Assembly (NCBI GenBank): GCA_964435165.1
Contig: CAYSXY010000048.1
Coordinates: 1-16,263 of the forward strand
Length of the DNA: 16,263 nucleotides
DNA from: CAYSXY01 sp964435165
GTDB taxonomy: Bacteria > Pseudomonadota > Alphaproteobacteria > Rickettsiales > RI-342
Direction of reading: 5' to 3'
In this document: one piece after another, positions 7,655 to 13,751 of the stretch
Layout: every line of letters begins with the position of its first letter
How positions within the stretch are numbered: position 1 is the stretch's first letter
The notes under the pieces: model-generated
Databases searched by the model: none
What the model was told of the DNA's origin: nothing
What the model saw: the letters and a program-made list of their open reading frames with translations, nothing else
Translations under genes and position numbers: made by a program

Positions 7655-8194
7655 TTATCGTGAATCAGCTTTGCGCTTGAAGCTTCCATCCGGCGGCTCT
7701 GAGCGTTTGCGCCGCCGGTCAGGGCCTTTAAAGCCTTTACTGACGACAAAACTGCGCGGTTGGTCGACCACGGCCTGTATACGTTTGAATAAGGTATCGG
7801 CCGTGAAAGGCTTAATGACATATTCGGTCACACCCGCATCTCGGGCTGCCATGACATGCCGCCGTTCGCCTTTGCCAGTCAGCATGATAATAGGCGCATA
7901 GCGATTGGCATTATCCAAATCTGCACGAATACGCTTGGCCAGTGTCAGACCATCCATTGGATACATCGACCAGTCACAGATGATCATATCGACTTCTGAT
8001 AATAATAAATGAGCGAGCGCATCTTCGCCGTTACTGACCATTTTCAGGTTCGTCAGGCCCATCGCGCCAAGCATATCTTTCAGCAGCCGCGTCATGATGC
8101 GATCATCTTCCGCCACCAGTATTTTAATTTTCTGCAGCATTTCTTCCGATCGCTTTCGTGACTGGAATTGCCGCTGAACCCAGGCAGATTCCAT
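7655..8194 (-). CDS. CheY-like single-domain response regulator with a basic tail
   Basis: This is a receiver domain with all conserved residues: acidic pocket E29-D30-D31, phospho-acceptor D74 in CDWSM, T106 in MLTGKG and K128 in VIKPF. Residues 22-140 make up the domain. The remainder, to residue 179, is a short tail rich in Arg, Lys and Pro with no recognisable output domain, so it likely acts by protein contact. The ATG at 8194 has AGGGAA six bases upstream. An alternative ATG at 8140 would remove an 18-residue basic leader and has a GGAAG only two bases away. I prefer 8194. The HPt-like gene follows at once. No histidine kinase lies in the window, so the phosphate source must be encoded elsewhere. 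Confidence 0.9.
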   Translation of the reverse strand: MESAWVQRQFQSRKRSEEMLQKIKILVAEDDRIMTRLLKDMLGAMGLTNLKMVSNGEDALAHLLLSEVDMIICDWSMYPMDGLTLAKRIRADLDNANRYAPIIMLTGKGERRHVMAARDAGVTEYVIKPFTADTLFKRIQAVVDQPRSFVVSKGFKGPDRRRKRSEPPDGSFKRKADSR

Positions 8195-8225
8195 CAATGT
8201 TCCCTATGTTGCTCTCCGAAATCGA

Positions 8226-8252
8226 CACGAATGCAAGGCAAGCGCATCCGTG
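8226..8252. other. Imperfect hairpin between ccmE and the response regulator gene
   Basis: CACGAATGC at 8226-8234 pairs with GCATCCGTG at 8244-8252 with one mismatch in nine positions around a 9-base loop. On the minus strand it lies 130 bases after the ccmE stop and 32 bases before the regulator start. No T-run follows on either strand. It may be a leader hairpin of the regulator gene or a weak transcription barrier. The rest of this gap is AT-rich and shows nothing further. Confidence 0.35.
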
Positions 8253-8382
8253 CCAGAACTCAAGAGATTGCTGCGTTATAGACAAAACCAATTCATATTA
8301 AAACGCGAAAATCTTAGGGCTTTGCTAATAAAAAGATCAAATGCTGTTGTTTTATTTATATTTTTATCGGATTTAATTCAAC

Positions 8383-8793
8383 CTATGGTTTATTTCTCTC
8401 TAAGGATGGCGGCATATAATTTTCATCATGCTTCGCTAAGATGCGATCAGCTATGAATCTTTTATCCCGCCAGTATCCTTCTGCCACCATGCCTTGCCCT
8501 TCGGCAAACAGGGCCGGCAATAACCCTTGGTAGAAAACGTCAATCTCATGCGTGTTGTCAGTGATGGTAAACACAATCGCATTGGCATCTCGCTCTTCGA
8601 TACTGCCGTCTACCACCATCCCACCCAGGCGAAACCGCTCATCGCTTGGTGGTTGCTGCTCCATGACATCAGCCGGTGTGTAAAAATACATCACATTATC
8701 GCGGAAAATAGTCAACATCAGCCAGGCGCTGCCACTCATGATGAGCAATAACAAAAAAATACCCAATAGACGTGCGGTAGAAAGTTTAGTCAT
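8383..8793 (-). CDS. ccmE: Cytochrome c maturation heme chaperone CcmE
   Basis: CcmE receives heme from the CcmABCD release complex in the periplasm, holds it covalently through a histidine and passes it to the CcmF/H ligase for attachment to apocytochrome c. The protein has a single N-terminal membrane anchor at about 8-29, then an OB-fold domain with RLGGMVVDGSI at 55-65, VFTITD at 74-79 and VVAEGYW-like GMVAEGYW at 101-108. The heme-binding motif AKHDENYMP places the attachment histidine at H122 and the conserved tyrosine at Y126. At 136 residues it is slightly short but complete. The start ATG overlaps the end of ccmD by 8 bases (ATGACTAA), which indicates coupled translation. No ccmA, B, C, F or H lies in the window. 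Confidence 0.94.
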   Translation of the reverse strand: MTKLSTARLLGIFLLLLIMSGSAWLMLTIFRDNVMYFYTPADVMEQQPPSDERFRLGGMVVDGSIEERDANAIVFTITDNTHEIDVFYQGLLPALFAEGQGMVAEGYWRDKRFIADRILAKHDENYMPPSLERNKP

Positions 8794-8959
8794 CCGCGTT
8801 TTTTGTTGACGAAGGCGATAAATGTGCTGAGCCTTGTGTCAATCGCGTCGAGGCGCGACGATATTTCCACAGGCTGGAGGCAGATAACGCCAGTATCAGC
8901 AACCCGAAGAGGAGATAGCTGTAAAAAATATAGGGAGATGCATCAGGAAATTCAGGCAT
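8786..8959 (-). CDS. ccmD: Small heme exporter subunit CcmD
   Basis: This 57-residue reading frame encodes MPEFPDASPYIFYSYL, then one hydrophobic membrane helix at about 15-30 (LLFGLLILALS), then a basic stretch WKYRRASTRL. That is the usual CcmD layout: an aromatic start with a tyrosine-rich segment, a single helix and a positively charged cytoplasmic tail. CcmD binds CcmC and is needed to release holo-CcmE. The tail after residue 41 is Ser/Thr-rich and longer than the minimal family form. Its stop overlaps the ccmE start by 8 bases, and the standard ccmD-ccmE order supports the call. The ribosome binding site is weak. Identification rests on architecture and position, since CcmD sequences are poorly conserved. 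Confidence 0.8.
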   Translation of the reverse strand: MPEFPDASPYIFYSYLLFGLLILALSASSLWKYRRASTRLTQGSAHLSPSSTKNADD

Positions 8960-9014
8960 ACTGCTTATTATTCAAAGCCATGCCAATACACAACTATTTC
9001 TTACTGCTGTATGG

Positions 9015-9968
9015 CTATTTACCAAATGCCAGATATTTCCAGTTTTTCGCGACGCGCTTGCAGCGAAGCTCCAAATCTTCCGGCTTGCCGACGCCTTTTT
9101 TCTTACGATTACGGTTTGAGATCATGCTATTGAGTATCTCAACAATTTCATGCTGCGCGCGTTCGGCCATTTGATCCACCTGATCAACCTCCAGGCGGTC
9201 ATGGAAAAAGCCAAGTAGCTTGGTACGGTAGTCGAAAATACGATTATGGCGTTCATCCATCTTTTCCTGTGAATATTCCGGTTTTTTATGCGCATTATCC
9301 TGACCGGACATAATATAATAGCGCTGATAAGCAAACGCGCAGTTATAATAGGCGTAATTAAACATCATACGTTCCATATTTTCGTTGCTCCGCTCCTGAG
9401 CAAAGCGCTCCTGTTCAATTTGGATTGCCTCATCAATCAGTTTTAATGAATCATTACTACCGACAAACACGGCCAATTGTCTGGCGCTTCTGCCATTTTC
9501 ATCCTCAAGCCGAAAATCTGCTCCCTGACTTAACAGAAACCAGACCATCGGCGCATTATCAAATCGTACGGCCCGATGCAGTGCTGTATCGTTGCTTTTG
9601 ACATTATAGGCATTGACCTCCGCGCCCTTCTCAATCAGCATCTTAGCGATAATCACGGCATCCTGGCCGGAGCGTTCGGCAGCGATGGATAGCGGCGTAA
9701 AGCCTTCTTCATTATGAATATTCACACGTGCACCGCGCTCGAGTGTGTTATGCACCTCTGATGCGGTGCCGATGGAAATACGATAAAAAAGCTCATCGTT
9801 CAGCAGCAGGGTGAAGGGATCCATTTTATGGTCGCCGCTGGATAGTTCATCCAGTGCTTTTTGCAGGTCAAAGCTAGCATCTCTTTCCTGGCCATACGCA
9901 ACGGTGCCAAGGTGAAGCCCGTGCACCATCAGCATCGATACTAATGCCGTGCGTAAAAATCGGTGCAT
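9015..9968 (-). CDS. Exported ankyrin-repeat protein
   Basis: The protein starts with a typical signal peptide: MHRFLR, a hydrophobic core to about residue 25, and a likely cleavage after AYG near residue 26. It is therefore periplasmic or secreted. Residues 55-185 contain about four ankyrin repeats, clearest in GFTPLSIAAERSG (89-101), KGAEVNAYN (114-122), DTALHRAVRFDNAPMVWFLLSQGAD split around 127-151, and NGRSARQLAVF (158-168). A charged helical region follows (about 178-285) with many Glu, Arg and Tyr, then a lysine-rich end. The mature protein has only two cysteines, C210 and C303, which could form a disulfide. An ATG at 10001 is in frame, but GGGAG before the ATG at 9968 and the position of the signal peptide favour 9968. 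It lies 55 bases upstream of ccmD on the same strand. Ankyrin repeats bind proteins, and the partner is unknown. Confidence 0.85.
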   Translation of the reverse strand: MHRFLRTALVSMLMVHGLHLGTVAYGQERDASFDLQKALDELSSGDHKMDPFTLLLNDELFYRISIGTASEVHNTLERGARVNIHNEEGFTPLSIAAERSGQDAVIIAKMLIEKGAEVNAYNVKSNDTALHRAVRFDNAPMVWFLLSQGADFRLEDENGRSARQLAVFVGSNDSLKLIDEAIQIEQERFAQERSNENMERMMFNYAYYNCAFAYQRYYIMSGQDNAHKKPEYSQEKMDERHNRIFDYRTKLLGFFHDRLEVDQVDQMAERAQHEIVEILNSMISNRNRKKKGVGKPEDLELRCKRVAKNWKYLAFGK

Positions 9969-9983
9969 GAAGCGCTCTCCCAT

Positions 9984-10011
9984 TTGAAAACGAATGGCCA
10001 TTACCTATATA
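9984..10011 (+). promoter_or_regulatory. Candidate htpG promoter, heat-shock-like
   Basis: TTGAAA at 9984-9989 is followed by 16 bases and TATATA at 10006-10011, an acceptable housekeeping promoter. The same bases read as TTG, 17 bases, CCTAT (10004-10008). This fits the TTG-N17-21-CYTAT form reported for heat-shock sigma factor promoters of alphaproteobacteria. Transcription would start about 50 bases before htpG. A TTGACA at 10024-10029 has no convincing -10 partner. Confidence 0.45.
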
Positions 10012-10066
10012 TACCTCAGTAATTTGACAAAAACGTAAACAACCTGCCGAAAGGGGGCCAAACAGC

Positions 10067-11950
10067 ATGAGTGACGTTAAGGAAGCGACACAGGAAAAAC
10101 GCAGTTTTGATGCGGAAGTCAGCAAAGTGCTGCAGTTGATGATCAACGCCATTTATACGAATAAAGATATTTTTCTGCGCGAGTTGATTTCCAACGCATC
10201 GGATGCGTGTGATAAATTGCGCTACCAGTCGATTACGCAGCCGGAGCTATTGGATGGCGATGCGGAGTTAAAAATTACACTAGAGTTGGACGCCAAAAAA
10301 CGCCAGATCATCATCACCGATAATGGCATCGGGATGGATCGGGATGATATGATTGCTAATCTCGGCACCATTGCACGTTCAGGCACGAGTGAATTTGCCA
10401 GCAGCATCACGGGTGATGACTCAAAAGACAGCAACCTCATCGGCCAGTTTGGTGTCGGTTTTTATTCCGCCTTCATGGTGGCGGAAAAAGTGCGGGTTGA
10501 ATCACGCAAGGCAGGCACTGATCAGAGTTGGGTCTGGACGTCGGACGGCAGTGGTGAATTCACGGTGGAATCGTCACCCAAGGAGTTCAAGCGAGGCACG
10601 CGCATCATCCTCACCGTGCGCAAGGCAGAAAAAGACTATCTCGATAAATTCAAACTGGAGCATATTGCCAAGACTTATTCCGACCATATTGCTTTTCCGA
10701 TTGAGTTAATCGATAGCGAGGAGAATAGCGTCAATGTCCTCAACAAAGCATCGGCGATTTGGGCGCGGCCAAAGTCGGAGATTACGGACGAAGAATATCA
10801 GGAATTTTACAAGCATGCCTCCCATTTGCCTGATACACCCTGGCTAACCCTGCATAGCCAGGTCGAAGGGGCGTTGTCCTATACTTATCTCTTATATGTC
10901 CCATCGATGAAGCCGTTTGATCTGTATCATCCGGATCGTATGCGCCGCGTTAAATTGTACGTAAAGCGTGTGTTCATCACCGAAGAGGGCGTGGATATCA
11001 TCCCGCAATATCTGCGCTTCCTGCGAGGTGTTGTGGATTCTGAAGATCTGCCGCTCAATATCAGCCGTGAGACGCTGCAGCACAATATGATGGTGGAAAA
11101 AATACAGCGCTCGATCACGAAAAAAGTGCTGTCTGAATTGAAGAAGAAAGGCAAGGATGCTGAAAGCTATGCCACCTTCTGGGAGCATTTTGGCCCGGTA
11201 TTGAAAGAGGGACTGTGCGAGCCAACCACCGAGCATGAGAAGATTCTGGAGGTGTGCCGCTTCCACAGCACCGAAAAACCGGGAGAGTTGGTCAGCCTTG
11301 ATCAGTATATCGAGCGTATGCCGGAAGGGCAGGAGCATATTTATTTCCTCACCGGTGACGAGGTGGAGGTGATGCGCCATAATCCGCAGTTGGAAGGCTT
11401 TAAGCAGAAAGGCTATGAGGTGCTGCTGCTGGACGATCATGTTGACACCTTCTGGACCAGCGTCGTCAGCGCGTATAAGGATAAGCCGCTGCGCAGCATC
11501 ACCAAGACAGAACTCAAAGATACTTCGTCAGAGGTGGACGATGCTGATAAGAACCAGGAAGAGCTGGCATCTGAAGCAAAAATGCAGCAGCTGATGGCAG
11601 CGCTCAAGGAGCTTTATGGCGAAGATGTGCGAGACATTCGCCTCACCAGCAAATTGACCGACAGCCCGGTCTGCATCGCCATTGATGAAGGGGATATGGA
11701 TATCCGTATGGAACGGTTCCTTGTGGAGAACAAGCAAATCCTCAAGGCGATGCCGAAGATTTTAGAGCTCAATCCCAAGCACCGTATTGTGCAATCTCTG
11801 GCCGATATGGAAGATAAACAAAGCGAGCCGTTTAAAGACATTGCCTTCTTATTGCTGGATCAGGCGCGGTTGATTGAGGGCGAAGATATTCGCGACCCGG
11901 CATTATTCGCCAAACGGATGAATGGCTTTATCGAGCAAGGTATGTTATAA
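10067..11950 (+). CDS. htpG: Chaperone protein HtpG (bacterial Hsp90)
   Basis: HtpG is the cytoplasmic ATP-dependent dimeric Hsp90, acting late in protein folding together with DnaK. The GHKL ATPase domain is complete. It has RELISNASDACDKLR at 38-52 with catalytic E39 and Mg-binding N43, DNGIGM at 85-90, the lid segment around 98-125, the glycine-rich loop GQFGVGFYSAF at 126-136 and GTRI near 180. The middle domain carries the conserved LPLNISRE arginine segment at about 324-331, and the C-terminal dimerisation part ends in FIEQGML. At 627 residues it matches family length (E. coli 624). AAGGGGG lies about nine bases before the ATG at 10067 and fixes the start. The upstream region suggests heat-shock control, and the next gene follows after only 28 bases. 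Confidence 0.98.
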   Translation: MSDVKEATQEKRSFDAEVSKVLQLMINAIYTNKDIFLRELISNASDACDKLRYQSITQPELLDGDAELKITLELDAKKRQIIITDNGIGMDRDDMIANLGTIARSGTSEFASSITGDDSKDSNLIGQFGVGFYSAFMVAEKVRVESRKAGTDQSWVWTSDGSGEFTVESSPKEFKRGTRIILTVRKAEKDYLDKFKLEHIAKTYSDHIAFPIELIDSEENSVNVLNKASAIWARPKSEITDEEYQEFYKHASHLPDTPWLTLHSQVEGALSYTYLLYVPSMKPFDLYHPDRMRRVKLYVKRVFITEEGVDIIPQYLRFLRGVVDSEDLPLNISRETLQHNMMVEKIQRSITKKVLSELKKKGKDAESYATFWEHFGPVLKEGLCEPTTEHEKILEVCRFHSTEKPGELVSLDQYIERMPEGQEHIYFLTGDEVEVMRHNPQLEGFKQKGYEVLLLDDHVDTFWTSVVSAYKDKPLRSITKTELKDTSSEVDDADKNQEELASEAKMQQLMAALKELYGEDVRDIRLTSKLTDSPVCIAIDEGDMDIRMERFLVENKQILKAMPKILELNPKHRIVQSLADMEDKQSEPFKDIAFLLLDQARLIEGEDIRDPALFAKRMNGFIEQGML

Positions 11951-11978
11951 GACTGAAAAATAATAATAAGGATAAGTG

Positions 11979-12554
11979 ATGCATAGTTGTTATGTGTATG
12001 CACAGGATGCATTTAAGCTAAGTCAGGCACGATCATTATTAAAACATGACGCAGGGTCTTTTCGGGCGCTGGCTGCATTGCGGGTTGAACCGCAAGAGCT
12101 CACTGAAGAAAAATGGGATAAATTGCAGCATTATTTGCGTCAGCAAGGTTTTGTGTCGCCCGATACATCATTGCCTTATCCTCAATCATCGCAGAATCTG
12201 GTCATTCCTCTGGCGGAGTTAATAAACAACCCGGAGGAAGTGGGCTCCGCGGTTGCATATATCAATCGTTGGCCCGGCACCTACCCAGCTGTCACGCTCT
12301 ATTACGCAGATCAGTATGTATCTTCAGATCAGTCCATGGGCGAACGGATAAAAGAAAAACTTGAGCGGGTATTTGGTGGCGATGCATTTGAAGTGTTTGA
12401 GTATGGAATGGGTGGCAGTCCGATGAACCGTGCATATGGCTATACGGTGGAGCGCGACCAGAGCGAAGATGAAAAACAGCCTGTGCGTGTTGCCCGAGTG
12501 GAGGAAGCACGACAACAACCGGAAATTGATCAGCAACCAGCCCGCACTGGTTAA
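11979..12554 (+). CDS. Unrecognised protein following htpG (191 aa)
   Basis: I do not recognise this protein. Residues 1-145 look folded, with alternating helices and strands: SCYVYAQDAFKLSQARSLL near the start, a segment IPLAELINNPEEVGSAVAYI around 76-95, and TYPAVTLYYADQY around 101-113. The last 35 residues are polar, charged and Gln-rich, probably disordered. There is no signal peptide or membrane segment. A GTG at 11976 is also in frame, but AAGGA at 11968-11972 is best spaced from the ATG at 11979. It lies 28 bases downstream of htpG with no terminator, so co-transcription is likely. A link to stress or folding is possible but is not shown by the sequence. Confidence 0.75.
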   Translation: MHSCYVYAQDAFKLSQARSLLKHDAGSFRALAALRVEPQELTEEKWDKLQHYLRQQGFVSPDTSLPYPQSSQNLVIPLAELINNPEEVGSAVAYINRWPGTYPAVTLYYADQYVSSDQSMGERIKEKLERVFGGDAFEVFEYGMGGSPMNRAYGYTVERDQSEDEKQPVRVARVEEARQQPEIDQQPARTG

Positions 12555-12583
12555 TCGGCAATACTACATCTATGGTCTTCATC

Positions 12584-12614
12584 TTGCATTAACCACTATA
12601 TGCTGTTATATAAT
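12584..12614 (+). promoter_or_regulatory. Candidate promoter of the diguanylate cyclase gene
   Basis: A perfect TATAAT lies at 12609-12614, with TTGCAT at 12584-12589. The spacer of 19 bases is longer than ideal. Transcription would start near 12621, giving a leader of about 40 bases before the ATG at 12662. Confidence 0.45.
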
Positions 12615-12621
12615 GAGTTAA

Positions 12622-12660
12622 GCGCCATAATTGGTGTGGCGTGAAAATGTGAGGTGGCGC
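12622..12660 (+). other. Leader with two competing pairings before the GGDEF gene
   Basis: CGCCA at 12623-12627 can pair with TGGCG at 12637-12641. The same segment extended by one base (GCGCCA, 12622-12627) can instead pair with TGGCGC at 12655-12660, directly before the start codon. The GAGG ribosome binding site at 12651-12654 would lie in the loop of the second form. The stems are short, and no known riboswitch is recognised. Confidence 0.25.
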
Positions 12661-12661
12661 C

Positions 12662-13732
12662 ATGCAACAGCCGACATTTCTGCTGGATGATCTAAGCAAA
12701 AATATCCGTGTGATTCGACGGTTTATGAAGCGCAAAATGCGGCGTAAATTATCGCGGGGTCGCTTGTTTTTTGACCATATGACCGCAGTACAAAAACTCA
12801 AAACTGAAGTGGAACTGCTCACCAGCTATTCGACCGATGTGATCTATCGCCTGCGCTATGACACGATGGAATATGATTATATCAGCCCATCCATCGTGCG
12901 GCTGCTGGGTTACACGCCGGATGATATAAAAAAAGTGACCATACGCTCCTTGATACGCGAGACGCGCATTGTGACGGATAATATGAGGAAGGTGCAGTCC
13001 TTTACCTCGCTGGAAGAGAATCGGCAGAAGAGAGATGTGCAAAAGTGGCAGGCTGATTATCTCATGCGTACACGTGATGGCCGTTCCATTTGGGTGTCAG
13101 ACATTTCCTACCCCTGGTTTGATGATGAGGGCAATATTATCGGCTCGGTTGGTACATTGCGAGACATTACCGAACGGACGGAAGCAGAAGGCAGAGTCAA
13201 AGAGGAATTGACGCGGCTGGCTAACACCGACCCGCTCACCTCCATCGCCAACCGTCGGGCCTTTTTTGAACGGGTGGATATGGAAATGAAGCGGATGCGG
13301 CGTACCGGTTCACCGTTGAGTATTCTGTTGATTGATATCGACCATTTCAAAAAGCTCAATGATCAGTACGGCCATAGTTTTGGTGACCGGGTGATTATCG
13401 AGGTGGCGCGCATCATCGCCACCTGCCTGCGTGAGACGGATATGGTAGCCCGCCTGGGTGGAGAAGAATATGGCGTATTACTACCGGACACGGATACTCA
13501 AGGGGCATTCTGGGTGGCAGAGCGCATCCGAGGAGCCATTGCCGGGCATAATTTCAGTGAAAAAGAAGAGAGCCCCATCGGCTGCACTGTGTCGATCGGT
13601 ATATCGGATGTGAAAAGCGATGGTGTGCAGGATTCGACAGAACTCTACAAGATTGCCGACACACGGCTATATATTGCCAAAAACACTGGCCGCAATCAGA
13701 CCTCGATGGATGAAATTGTGGCGATGCATTAA
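12662..13732 (+). CDS. PAS-GGDEF diguanylate cyclase
   Basis: The protein is predicted to make cyclic di-GMP from two GTP. Residues 10-35 are unusually basic (many Arg and Lys), then a coiled segment leads into a PAS domain at about 50-170. That domain shows YRLRYDTMEYDYISPSIVRLLGY and ends in the PAC-like GSVGTLRDITERTEAE. The GGDEF domain spans about 180-350. It has D-PLTSIANRRAF at 190-201, metal-binding D225 in LLIDIDHFKKLND, and the active-site motif GGEEY at 266-270, a functional variant of GGDEF. The inhibitory-site RxxD is present as RETD at 257-260, so product feedback is expected. There is no EAL domain and no membrane segment, so the protein is soluble, perhaps peripheral through its basic start. 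GAGG precedes the ATG. The signal sensed by the PAS domain is unknown. Confidence 0.93.
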   Translation: MQQPTFLLDDLSKNIRVIRRFMKRKMRRKLSRGRLFFDHMTAVQKLKTEVELLTSYSTDVIYRLRYDTMEYDYISPSIVRLLGYTPDDIKKVTIRSLIRETRIVTDNMRKVQSFTSLEENRQKRDVQKWQADYLMRTRDGRSIWVSDISYPWFDDEGNIIGSVGTLRDITERTEAEGRVKEELTRLANTDPLTSIANRRAFFERVDMEMKRMRRTGSPLSILLIDIDHFKKLNDQYGHSFGDRVIIEVARIIATCLRETDMVARLGGEEYGVLLPDTDTQGAFWVAERIRGAIAGHNFSEKEESPIGCTVSIGISDVKSDGVQDSTELYKIADTRLYIAKNTGRNQTSMDEIVAMH

Positions 13733-13751
13733 GGTAAAGTGAGACGAGATA

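Noticed and set aside
10024..10029. TTGACA as the -35 element of htpG
   Set aside because: At 17 bases downstream the sequence is CCGAAA, which is not a -10 element.
10892..11440. A 182-codon open frame on the minus strand inside htpG
   Set aside because: It is a shadow of the conserved HtpG middle domain, and its residues look like reverse-translation noise.
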